DNA of 9,688 bases from STC-74 sp043756665 (GTDB lineage Bacteria; Patescibacteriota; Gracilibacteria; BD1-5; UBA2023), in contig JAYUQR010000093.1 of NCBI GenBank assembly GCA_043756665.1, positions 1 to 9,688 on the forward strand, in the 5' to 3' direction. Positions 1-5,988 of this stretch are shown piece by piece; positions within the stretch are counted from its first letter, which is position 1, and the number at the start of each line of letters is the position of its first letter. The position numbers were made by a program, and so were the translations under genes. The notes below the pieces were generated by a model that made no database searches, was not told the origin of the DNA, and worked only from the letters and a program-made list of their open reading frames with translations.

Positions 1-183
1 GGGTTAAGTACTGATATTTTTAGCGAATTCAGTATACCCACTTTTTCTATTTTAGTGAAAGGATGTGTTTGGACTTAACAGGTATGTTTTGATTCATAAG
101 AATGGAATGAGTGCAGATGGAGGCGTAAAAAGGAAATTATCAAGTCACTGAGATGAGAGGCGAATAGATAAAAAATCCATGAT
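1..183. other. Intergenic region, no supported gene
   Basis: AT-rich sequence beyond the end of the kinase gene. Reading TGA as Gly leaves a 42-codon minus-strand ORF (52-180) and a short plus-strand ORF near 63-128. Neither has a family resemblance, a ribosome binding site or a clear promoter, so neither is called. No hairpin followed by a T-run was seen after the kinase stop. Confidence 0.5.
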
Positions 184-669
184 TTATAACCTATAATATT
201 TATCATACGTTCCTAATTCTTTTTCATCAGGTATCTGAAATAAAAAGAAACATCGCTCGATCTCTTTATCTAATGTTTCTTCGGACATTTGTAATTCATC
301 TCAATCTGCACTTACATTTCTTTTTAATATTCTTGATTTTAGAATCTCCTTTGGAATATCTAGATAATAAAAATATACTTTCACACCATTATTATGACTC
401 TCGATTCTCAATCTATCTCGCTCATCTTTCCCCCAGGTTCACCACTCAATGATGATATCAAGTCACGAATGTAGAATTTTCTTGCCTAAATTCCACTGCA
501 CTTGTTCTATCTGGTCTCGGTGTCTATTTCCTTCTACTGCTGATTCCCATATATATTTTATCCATTCATCAGGGCAAAATCGTATTGCATTCGTCTCAGA
601 TTCAATCTTTTTTCAAAGCGTAGTTTTTCATGATCCTGAAAGCCCACAGATGAGATGAAGAATTGCCAT
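184..669 (-). CDS. P-loop ATP-binding protein, AAA_33/zeta-like kinase family
   Basis: 161-aa protein seen only when TGA is read as Gly (5 UGA codons). The N-terminus carries a Walker A motif GLSGSGKT at residues 9-16, and the Gly just before the invariant Lys15 (G14) is encoded by TGA. The segments FCPDEW (31-36), a long helix around 50-70, and IIIEWGTWGKDERDRLR (73-89) follow the order of small single-domain AAA_33 ATP-binding proteins, a group related to zeta-toxin and chloramphenicol-phosphotransferase-type kinases. Family members bind ATP in the cytoplasm; the phosphorylated substrate is generally unknown and cannot be read here. The start is ATG preceded by AAGG 6 nt upstream, one of few Shine-Dalgarno-like sites in the window. 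It begins 18 nt after the SRPBCC stop, so the two are probably cotranscribed. The stop is TAA. The length is normal for the family. Confidence 0.88.
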
Positions 670-687
670 TATACCTTAACTAATTTT

Positions 688-1158
688 TTAAAGTGATTCT
701 GTATATTTTTTCAGATTCTCGAGTATTGCATTCCACCCCGCGATCTGCATCTCATGAGGGTGGATTTCCTCGGCATCGAAGGTTTCAGTGACCTTCACAG
801 AGAACCCCCCTGTATCCCCCCTCTCAGGGGGAGTTGAAACGAGTTCCAGCGTGATGTCGACGACACGGCCTGCATCGAGGAAGTATTCCCGCATCTCGCC
901 CAGGGTGTAGCTCATGCTTTTCAGAGGAGTGACCTCGGTATACTGAGCGGTGAGATCGAATCCGAAACTTCCATCACGAGCTTCCATACGAGTGGTGAAT
1001 ACTCCTCCCACCTTCGGTTCTTCGCCTTTTGCCCATGGACAGTGCCATGTGGCAGCATCTGCGAATCCCCAGTGGACGATATGTTCTGGATTCCAGAGTG
1101 CTTCGTAGACTGTTTCGAGAGGAGCATTTATGGTCGTAGAGACTGTGAGTTTGGACAT
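688..1158 (-). CDS. SRPBCC (AHSA1-like) domain protein
   Basis: 156-aa protein that is a complete single SRPBCC/START-like domain. The N-terminal strand LTVSTTINAPLETVYEALW, the SFGFDLTAQYTEV strand pair and the C-terminal KVTETFDAEE...QIAGWNAILENLKKY helix (about residues 122-152) match the 'activator of Hsp90 ATPase homolog 1-like' group. Members bind hydrophobic small molecules in a helix-grip pocket; the ligand is unknown. Residues 109-119 (TPPERGDTGGF) have no counterpart in my memory of the family and coincide with a GC-rich palindrome, so they look like a repeat inserted in frame. All 12 glycines use GGN and none use UGA, unlike most neighbours, which could mean recent arrival from a standard-code donor or just chance. 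There is no Shine-Dalgarno; a TATCAT hexamer ends 6 nt before the ATG. The kinase gene follows after 18 nt. Confidence 0.93.
   Translation of the reverse strand: MSKLTVSTTINAPLETVYEALWNPEHIVHWGFADAATWHCPWAKGEEPKVGGVFTTRMEARDGSFGFDLTAQYTEVTPLKSMSYTLGEMREYFLDAGRVVDITLELVSTPPERGDTGGFSVKVTETFDAEEIHPHEMQIAGWNAILENLKKYTESL
804..832. repeat. GC-rich palindromic repeat inside the SRPBCC gene
   Basis: C-tracts and a G-tract form a 6-bp stem (815-820 with 827-832, loop 821-826) preceded by a further run of six C. It is far more GC-rich than its surroundings and encodes TPPERGDTGG in frame. From memory, very similar C-tract/G-tract elements encoding PPL-RGDTGG-like peptides are dispersed in many bacterial genomes. 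Assigning this copy to such a family is inference. Confidence 0.55.
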
Positions 1159-1164
1159 AAATAA

Positions 1165-1170
1165 ATGATA
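1165..1170 (-). promoter_or_regulatory. -10-like element of the SRPBCC gene (possible leaderless start)
   Basis: TATCAT on the minus strand lies 6 nt before the ATG at 1158, the same spacing as for the RelE-type antitoxin. A start site at the usual distance would fall on or next to the ATG. TTGATT lies 19 nt upstream of the hexamer, so the -35 match is weak. Confidence 0.35.
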
Positions 1171-1232
1171 AAAAATAAATAAATGAATGAATCAATTTGA
1201 CATGAAAACATTATTTCCAATTCTCTCAAAAC

Positions 1233-1580
1233 TTATACAATTAAAACTATATTCCCACCTTGATCAAGTACTATGAGAGATTCATATTCTGGTACATCTC
1301 GCAGAATAAGATCTGATCAATCTTCGATAGAAATGATTCACGATTTTTGCATTCCAATGAAAGAGATGATTCTTTTTCAGATAATTTTTTTGAGTATGGT
1401 TTTAGCATTTGAGTGTTTGAGGGAAATCTCAGCTCAGTTACTTCTGAAGCTACATTTACATTCGATCTCAAATCTCCATCCGTTTGACATTTGGAGAATT
1501 ATTATATGTTGATCCGCATAGATATTTCATATAGTGTTACCAATTGGCAGGGATGCGAATTTTCAATCAAAAGTATACAT
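1233..1580 (-). CDS. Small hypothetical protein, DUF6188-like in appearance
   Basis: 115-aa ORF in table 25, with 6 in-frame UGA codons and a TAA stop. Under the standard code it breaks into unreadable pieces. Nothing can be assigned by clear homology. The pattern is beta-rich and soluble: FDGKFASLPIGNTIGNIY, then HIIILQMSNGWRFEIECKC, then alternating hydrophobic residues ending ESLIVLDQGGNIVLIV. The 'LPIG..IG.I' strand followed by 'I.LQ.SNGW.F.IEC' recalls small DUF6188-type proteins, but this is a weak impression. There are no membrane segments or signal peptide. The start chosen is the first ATG after an in-frame TAA; an internal ATG at 1490 is the alternative (85 aa). No Shine-Dalgarno is visible, and a TATAGT hexamer at 1626-1631 is a possible -10. 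It lies 109 nt after the PAP2 stop, so it may have its own promoter. Confidence 0.62.
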
Positions 1581-1689
1581 ATATTTTCAAGGAGAAGTTT
1601 TAATGTTTTACTGAAAATGATGATTACTATAAAGATAAATTTTTTGTCGCTCTCATTTTCATTCAAAAATTTTCTATATTCTCCTCTGC

Positions 1690-2238
1690 CTAAAGTTGTT
1701 TCATGAACCATTGTCATCCGTATCCATAGAGAACTCCCATGATCGTCCCGATGAGGACATCGCTCGGGTAGTGCATACCATTGTGTACTCGAGAGAGTCA
1801 CATGAGAATTATAATCATGATTCCGAAAGGGAGAAATCTTTTCTCGAAATACGTGATAATCACGATGAATAGGGTCGTGAATGCCATATGACTCGAAGGG
1901 AAAGAAGAGTTCGTAAAAAGTTGCCCGATTCCCATGATATCTGGATGTGTTGTCCATGGTCGAGGTCGAAATATTCCCAAGGAGACGAGAAGGATCTTAA
2001 AGAAACCAACATTTACGATCCATCCAATTCCAAGAGAAATACCCAGTCCGAGAAAGAATGGTTTCAATATATTCCTTTTTTTCCAGATCATGTATGCGAT
2101 GATAATCCCGAAAGTCATAACCATCAGAGAAATATTGCTCATATACATGAAGAAAGAGTCAAGTATTGTGCCATCGAGATTCTGGAGTGTTCGGATGATC
2201 GGGTATTCGAGGGTGTCGAGAGTGGCAAAAAGTGACAT
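1690..2238 (-). CDS. PAP2-family phosphatase, membrane-bound
   Basis: 182-aa integral membrane protein of the PAP2/type 2 phosphatidic acid phosphatase superfamily, which hydrolyses lipid phosphates or pyrophosphates (such as phosphatidate or undecaprenyl pyrophosphate) with the active site at the outer membrane face. The three phosphatase motifs are present in order: K81 with RPRP at 91-94, the PSSH motif at 114-117 (His117), and SRVHNGMHYPSD at 149-160, which satisfies SRx5Hx3D. The first motif has a longer K-to-RP gap than the textbook KX6RP. UGA encodes Gly147, just before the third motif, and another Gly near the C-terminus; the standard code would delete the catalytic third motif. Several membrane helices lie between motifs. 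It starts 8 nt after the EamA stop without a Shine-Dalgarno, suggesting an operon and translational coupling. The exact substrate is unknown. Confidence 0.93.
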
Positions 2239-2246
2239 GGAGATGA

Positions 2247-3110
2247 TTATCGCTGTTTATGGATATAGTAGACTCAGTAGATCGTGAGGATGCTTCCTAT
2301 AAGAAAGCCGATTCAGATATGTTCGGAGAAGAAGAAAAATCCGAGCAAGGAAGAGAATATGAGCTGGATATATGTTCCGAAGCTCGTGAAAAAAGCCGAA
2401 GAAATCTTCATGAGTTTTTGCACCAAAAAGTAGAGATAGACGGTTCCAATGGCGCCGATAAATACTATCAAAGCAAAATCAATAAGAGTCAAGTGCACAT
2501 AAGGATTTCATCACTTCATGAGGTCAGATAGGCCAAGTATTGTTCCGAAAATCGCTGATCAGATAATACCACCATACATGAATTCCATATGAGAGAAATT
2601 TGATTTCTTCATGAGTATGAGGTAACTCACATACGATATCGCTCAGAGAAGTATGAATATATTTCCTTGAATATCTCAGACGTTAAGGCTTGAATGATTG
2701 TATATTTTCGGAAGGAAAAATATGATAGATGCACCGATAAGGCTTATTAGGATACCGAGTATTTTCTTGGATTGTATTTTCTCACTGAGAAACCAATAAG
2801 AAAAAATGAGAGTCAATACCGGTACGGTGAGAAATATCGCTTGCGCAGCTCCGAGATTCGTCGTACGTATCCCTGTTATATAGAATATACTCGAGAGACC
2901 CATTCCTGATGATACGATGACGAGCATGAGTATATCTTTCCAGTTTTTTCATCTGAGGATTCCATAAAATGGAAGCATCACGAGAAATGCTGTCCAGAAT
3001 CGCAGAAGCATAAGGCTCTCAACAGAGATATTATGCAGAACATATTTCGAAGCCGCTCAGGAGATCGCAGCGATGAAGGCAATAGAAATGAGGAGAAATA
3101 TTTTTTGCAT
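2247..3110 (-). CDS. EamA/DMT-family transporter
   Basis: 287-aa polytopic membrane protein with about ten hydrophobic segments in two repeated halves, the normal size and layout for the drug/metabolite transporter superfamily (EamA repeats). The first half contains the characteristic LMLLRFWTAFLVMLPFY helix (33-49), TTNLGAAQAIFLTVPVLTLI and a YWFLSEKI segment. The second half has the matching AFFTSFGTYIQLIFSSLLGF followed by FFFSEHI. Members export or import small metabolites across the inner membrane; the substrate cannot be predicted. Nine in-frame UGA codons make it one of the heaviest UGA users here, several of them in membrane helices. The start is the first ATG. AACTAT lies 6 nt upstream as a weak -10 and no Shine-Dalgarno is seen. 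The repeat-rich gap upstream separates it from the VOC gene, and PAP2 follows after 8 nt. Confidence 0.93.
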
Positions 3111-3144
3111 GATTTAATAGTTTGATTTTTTTTTATTGAGAGTT

Positions 3145-3177
3145 CCCGTCATTGCGAGGAATATGTCGAAGCAATCC
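3145..3177. repeat. Dispersed repeat, 'GTCATTGCGAGGA...GAAGCAATCC' type
   Basis: The sequence has the start GTCATTGCGAGGA and the end GAAGCAATCC, with the inverted ends ATTGC and GCAAT. From memory, this pattern recurs as an intergenic palindromic repeat in many unrelated bacterial genomes. Only one copy lies in this window, so repetitiveness is inferred from resemblance and not shown. Confidence 0.5.
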
Positions 3178-3234
3178 AGAATATTATACAATTTTCTTCT
3201 CTTTTAGTGGATAAACCTAGATAACACTATCTTT

Positions 3235-3291
3235 GTCATTCCGGGCGAAGTCCAGGAATCTGTCATTCCTGCATTCGCAGGAATGACAGAT
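3235..3291. repeat. Palindromic repeat, 'TGTCATTCCTGC' type
   Basis: A perfect inverted repeat with 15-bp arms and a 4-nt loop (ATTC) occupies 3258-3272 and 3277-3291. It is preceded at 3235-3260 by a related half element, GTCATTCC...GGAATC. The arms contain TGTCATTCCTGC, a motif I recall from REP-like elements spread through many bacterial genomes. It sits between the VOC and EamA genes and would form a stable hairpin in either transcript. Confidence 0.65.
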
Positions 3292-3342
3292 ACAATCTGT
3301 TAGTCAAGTTAAAATACTATAAATGACTTCAATGATGGAAAA

Positions 3343-3828
3343 TTATTCCCCAATGTACGCCTTCTTGATTTCTGCAAAACTGAGTCGCCTCATCTGCATA
3401 AGTGCTTTCATGAGTTTAGATTTCTTCTCTGCATCATCACTTTTCATGTACTCGGTGAAATTCTCTGGGATGAGTTGCCATGAGACACCATACTTATCTG
3501 CGACCCATCCACACATCTCAGCTTCCTTCACGGCAGAGAGCCTGTCATAATAATAATCGAGTTCTGCCTGGTCTCGACAGGGGATCATCCATGAGGCTGC
3601 ACAAGAATGTTTGAAGTATGGTCCACCATTGAGTGCTGCGAATTTATCTGTACCAAAGAGTGTGAATTCTACGATCATGATATCTCCCTTTTTTGACCCG
3701 GGAAGATGCTCATTTGACTCATCATAGAGTCATGTTGTAGTGATCTTCGAATCAGGAAAGGTGGAAGTATAGAACTCCGCCATTTCGAGGGCGCGGTTGT
3801 CAGAGGACCAGAGGCAAGTAGTGAGCAT
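3343..3828 (-). CDS. VOC-family protein, PhnB/3-demethylubiquinone methyltransferase-like
   Basis: 161-aa protein with the vicinal oxygen chelate (glyoxalase/bleomycin resistance) fold of the PhnB-like group. The opening TTCLWSSDNRALEMAEFYTSTFPDSKIT corresponds to the usual 'CLWFDG.AEEA..FY.S.FPDS'. MIVEFTLFGTDKFAALNGGPYFKHSCAASW (51-80) and CGWVADKYGVSWQLIPENF (106-124) are the two other hallmark blocks. Members are often annotated 3-demethylubiquinone-9 3-methyltransferase domain proteins, but enzymatic activity is generally not shown. Gly33 is encoded by UGA; the standard code would remove the first beta-alpha unit and leave a 111-aa fragment starting at Met51. The start is ATG, without a Shine-Dalgarno, 25 nt after the DUF2238 stop, so the pair may be cotranscribed. 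The C-terminal extension QMRRLSFAEIKKAYIGE is common in the family. Confidence 0.92.
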
Positions 3829-3853
3829 AAGTGAAAAAGATAGAGAATAAAAA

Positions 3854-4405
3854 TTATACGATGTTCTTTATCGCCCGATCATGCAACCGACTGAAAAAGA
3901 AAATCCCGATGATTGCCCCGATCATCGCATAGAACATATCGGACTGGGTATCCCAGATATATCCCTGTGTTCCGAGGAATGAGTCACCCGCCGAGCCCGT
4001 CCACAACGACACCCACCATTCGAACATCTCGTAGAGCGAGCTCAGTGCCATACAGAGCGTGATTGAGAGGAATCCGAGCCAACCCTTCTTCGTGACGACT
4101 CACTTCCTGAGAAGTATCTCTCTCGCGATAAATGCAGGGACGAATCCCTGTGCGAGGTGTCCGATCTTATCGTAGTTATTGCGTGCTTGTCCGAGTGCAT
4201 CGCGTATCCAGTCAAAGAGCGGAACTTCCGCATAGGTATAGTGTCCTCCGACACAGAGGATGATCGCGTGGATGAGGATGAGAGTATAGAGAAAATTCGT
4301 CAGTGGAAACCTGCGATAGGTCACGAGGATGATGATGAGCCCGATGACGGCAGGGAAGACTTCGAGTCACCATGTGAGATAGTCATGTGGATTATTATAA
4401 GGCAT
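3854..4405 (-). CDS. DUF2238/YjdF-family membrane protein
   Basis: 183-aa integral membrane protein. It carries the conserved blocks of the DUF2238 (YjdF-type) family: TYRRFPLTNFLY (29-40), HAIILCVGGHYTYAEVP (46-62), ARNNYDKIGHLAQGFVPAF (74-92), ARE (94-96), YEMFEWW (125-131) and GTQGYIWDTQSDMFYAMIG (145-163). The biochemical role is unknown. The many conserved His, Asp and Glu residues around membrane helices suggest metal or ion binding, which is inference. UGA encodes Gly13 and Gly102. The only ATG in frame gives a slightly short N-terminus: the frame stays open 15 or more codons further upstream and reads like a hydrophobic segment (FFIYKLWLLFY) but has no normal start before a TAG. No Shine-Dalgarno is visible. 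The PhnB-like VOC gene follows after 25 nt. Confidence 0.92.
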
Positions 4406-4436
4406 TATATGGGATTTGTAGAACAGTAACCAGAGT

Positions 4437-4532
4437 TTATATATGAAGAATGCTTCGAAGTTCTGCTACGAATTGTTTATTTGTTTCAGAAAATATTTGG
4501 TTATATGGTGGATGTTTTATGTGATACCCCAT
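4437..4532 (-). CDS. Possible small ORF (31 aa)
   Basis: Short ORF from ATG to TAA in the AT-rich gap between the DUF2238 gene and the hypothetical gene upstream. Its translation (MGYHIKHPPYNQIFSETN..., ending VAELRSILHI) looks amphipathic and protein-like, but it has no UGA codon, no recognised family and no Shine-Dalgarno. It ends 31 nt before the DUF2238 start, so it could be a leader ORF, a C-terminal relic of a lost gene, or chance. Confidence 0.22.
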   Translation of the reverse strand: MGYHIKHPPYNQIFSETNKQFVAELRSILHI

Positions 4533-4555
4533 TTGTTTCTACCGGATAACATAAC

Positions 4556-5134
4556 TTAGCCTAGATTCTTATCTTTTGACTTATTTAGTCACTCAATCAT
4601 CAATTCTCAATATTTTTGTAAAAGTTTATTTAATTCCACCATCATAATCCTTGCCATTTCAGTTCCTTGTCAGAAGTATAATGCATTTACAATAGTAAAT
4701 CTAAGTTGAGCATCTCTTGATGAATGCTCAATAAAACCAAAGTAAAAATCATTTAAAAAACTCTTTACATTTGTATTTTCTTCTCACATATCAACAACAA
4801 AATTTGTAGCTAAATTTATTTTTTTTGATAAGTAATTATGAATTTTTGAGTTAATTTGATCAATTTTTATATAGTAATGTGGTTCTATATATGTCTCTAT
4901 TTCCCTATGAATATTCTTGATATTAATTTCTTCCTTTTCTAGAATTAAAATCTTTCTCATTGAATTACAAAATCAGTGAAGTAATCTATTATCAGATATA
5001 CTTGGAGATTGCAAACTATGATAATTAAGATTCTGAAATTTTAATCTAGTAGCATCAGAAGTAATTTCAGGATATTTCTGTAACTGCCGTATTTCATGCA
5101 GAAAATTATCAAGTGAATTTAAGCGATATAACAT
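4556..5134 (-). CDS. Hypothetical protein, AT-rich, five UGA glycines
   Basis: 192-aa soluble protein visible only in table 25, ending at TAA. I do not recognise the family. It is rich in Leu, Ile, Asn, Lys and Glu and appears mostly helical. It begins MLYRLNSLDNFLHEIRQL; its middle part (LILEKEEINIKNIHREIETY) looks like a long helix; and FLNDFYFGFIEHSSRDAQLRF precedes a Lys-rich C-terminus. No membrane span or signal peptide is seen. Five of 8 glycines are UGA, the highest proportion in the window, and base composition is clearly more AT-rich than the flanking VOC, DUF2238 and holin genes, so it may have a separate origin. The start is ATG with TAATTT 6 nt upstream and no Shine-Dalgarno. A full promoter lies about 120 nt upstream, inside the terminator-promoter repeat. 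It could be an accessory or defence-type gene, but nothing in the sequence proves this. Confidence 0.72.
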
Positions 5135-5251
5135 TTTATCAAATTAAGTAATTTAAATATACTTTTCTAGTTAATTAAAATCTACTGCTACCTTTCCAGT
5201 TTAGTACTAACACCACGTAAATTTATCTATGTGATTCTGGAATTTACTTCA

Positions 5252-5278
5252 ATTATATGTTATTCCCCAATTTTTCAA
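5252..5278 (-). promoter_or_regulatory. Promoter TTGAAA-N15-TATAAT, copy 1
   Basis: On the minus strand TTGAAA (5273-5278) and TATAAT (5252-5257) are separated by 15 nt. The promoter begins immediately after the terminator hairpin that ends the toxin operon and points at the hypothetical gene starting at 5134. The same arrangement recurs at 5909-5935. Confidence 0.6.
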
Positions 5279-5313
5279 GCAGATAAAAAACCCACCAACT
5301 CGAGATTGATGGG
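5271..5313. repeat. 43-bp direct repeat, copy 1 (terminator plus -35 region)
   Basis: Identical over 43 bases to 5928-5970, with weaker similarity continuing to about 5246. It covers the intrinsic terminator and the -35 element of the following promoter. The two copies are 657 bp apart and bracket the RelE-type toxin-antitoxin operon exactly: copy 1 ends 1 nt before the toxin stop codon. Confidence 0.85.
5285..5313 (-). terminator. Intrinsic terminator of the toxin-antitoxin operon
   Basis: On the minus strand an 8-bp stem (CCCATCAA with TTGGTGGG, one G-U pair, 7-nt loop) is followed by six T (5285-5290). It starts directly after the toxin stop codon at 5315-5317. Confidence 0.82.
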
Positions 5314-5314
5314 A

Positions 5315-5635
5315 TTATAATTGTACGATCATCTTCTCATAATTTTCCTCGATCTCTTCTATCGTTGCATTTTCTTTCTCTGTTTTTGGATAGATAAGGA
5401 ATGGGTAGAGGATTTCATTACGGAGCTTCGCGATGATGCGGAATCATCCACGCTTTCCCGTTGGTATGGAGGAGTTCTTTACCCGAATCTTATAGAATCC
5501 ACCTCAGAGATCAACTGATGATGAGTCAAGTACTTCCTCTTCGCAGAAATCGTCGATATCACGGCGGACTCGACGATACTTTTTCTCGATTTCTTCTAAC
5601 TGTTTGAGAAAGTGAGGAGTTTTTATGCATTTCAT
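5315..5635 (-). CDS. RelE/HigB-type toxin of a type II toxin-antitoxin module
   Basis: 106-aa protein of the RelE/ParE fold. The central pattern GGGFYKIRV (44-52), GKRGGFRIIAK (60-70) and LYPFLIYPKTEKENAT (76-91) matches small RelE/HigB-like toxins, where the basic KR/R residues and the Tyr-x-Lys block form the RNA-contacting surface. Family members are usually ribosome-dependent mRNA interferases; activity here is inferred. UGA encodes Gly44 and Gly64 (inside RGGF), so standard-code translation would stop at residue 43, before any functional residue. The ATG at 5635 overlaps the antitoxin end by 13 nt in another frame, the usual coupling for such modules. The stop codon sits next to a strong terminator. 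The antitoxin-first gene order is RelBE-like rather than HigBA-like. Confidence 0.87.
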
Positions 5636-5844
5636 ACTTTCGAGAGAAAGAGCGCATCGAGTTCCTGAAGCTTCTTGCTATTTTCTACTTGTTTTCTGAG
5701 CTTTGCATCCTGCTTCCTCTCGATATATTCATTCATCACTTCTCGGATCACCGTCTGGAACTCACTATCATCAGCGAGATAGGTGTGGGGAGTATTGAGA
5801 GAAAACTGGATTTTTTTTGTAGATGTGGGAGTAGCTGTAGTCAT
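5623..5844 (-). CDS. Antitoxin of the RelE-type module
   Basis: 73-aa protein directly upstream of, and overlapping, the RelE-type toxin. It has a Thr/Ser-rich N-terminus, the strand KKIQFSLNTPHTYL, then the helix EFQTVIREVMNEYIERKQD and a second charged helix, LRKQVENSKKLQELDALF. This is the profile of small type II antitoxins with an N-terminal DNA-binding or dimerisation part and a helical toxin-wrapping C-terminus; I cannot name the subfamily. It should neutralise the toxin and repress its own promoter (family knowledge). The last sense codons are a UGA Gly, Asn and Ala before TAA, so the standard code would end it three residues early. The ATG at 5844 lies 6 nt after a TATAAT, consistent with a leaderless mRNA; no Shine-Dalgarno is present. 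Confidence 0.82.
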
Positions 5845-5850
5845 GTGACG

Positions 5851-5877
5851 ATTATAACTGAAATATTAGAAAATCAA
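5851..5877 (-). promoter_or_regulatory. Promoter of the toxin-antitoxin operon (probably leaderless)
   Basis: TTGATT (5872-5877) and TATAAT (5851-5856) on the minus strand are separated by 15 nt. Only 6 nt lie between TATAAT and the antitoxin ATG, so the transcription start should coincide with or touch the start codon. Confidence 0.68.
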
Positions 5878-5908
5878 ACTTTTACTTCCCCTAACAACTC
5901 ACATTTCG

Positions 5909-5935
5909 ATTATACCGTATTTCCCATTTTTTCAA
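5909..5935 (-). promoter_or_regulatory. Promoter TTGAAA-N15-TATAAT, copy 2
   Basis: TTGAAA (5930-5935) and TATAAT (5909-5914, preceded by CGG) on the minus strand, 15 nt apart. It follows the terminator of the holin-like gene at once and would give a second, longer transcript of the toxin-antitoxin operon with a leader of about 60 nt. Confidence 0.55.
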
Positions 5936-5970
5936 GCAGATAAAAAACCCACCAACTCGAGATTGATGGG
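5928..5970. repeat. 43-bp direct repeat, copy 2 (terminator plus -35 region)
   Basis: Perfect copy of 5271-5313. The homology weakens but remains visible back to about 5903, so the duplicated unit also includes the -10 element. In this copy the stem is flanked by A-runs and T-runs on both sides. Confidence 0.85.
5942..5970 (-). terminator. Intrinsic terminator after the holin-like gene
   Basis: Same 8-bp stem and 7-nt loop as at 5285-5313, with six T on the minus strand. Here plus-strand TTTTT (5971-5975) also follows the stem, so it could work in both directions. It lies 18 nt beyond the TAA of the membrane protein gene. Confidence 0.82.
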
Positions 5971-5988
5971 TTTTTGGTTGCACTCTAT

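Larger units (their letters stand above)
3111..3342. other. Repeat-bearing intergenic region between VOC and EamA genes
   Basis: No ORF is supported. The region carries two dispersed-repeat-like elements (3145-3177 and 3235-3291). On the minus strand TATAAT at 3183-3188 could serve as a -10 for the EamA gene, but no matching -35 was found. The perfect palindrome at 3258-3291 lies about 50 nt beyond the VOC stop and could also slow or end transcription, although no T-run follows it. Confidence 0.6.

Noticed and set aside
52..180. 42-codon minus-strand ORF (table 25) after the kinase
   Set aside because: Short, low-complexity translation without a ribosome binding site, promoter or family likeness; compatible with chance in AT-rich DNA.
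449..658. Plus-strand ORF opposite the P-loop kinase
   Set aside because: It lies wholly antisense to a kinase with an intact Walker A motif and has no recognisable features.
1502..1957. 151-aa minus-strand ORF overlapping the PAP2 3' end and the small hypothetical gene
   Set aside because: It runs antiparallel to no known family and overlaps the PAP2 catalytic region in another frame. It exists only because the true frames contain TGA; the table-25 frames explain the region better.
3235..3291. CRISPR-like palindromic repeat
   Set aside because: Only one full palindrome is present, with no regularly spaced copies or spacers and no cas genes.
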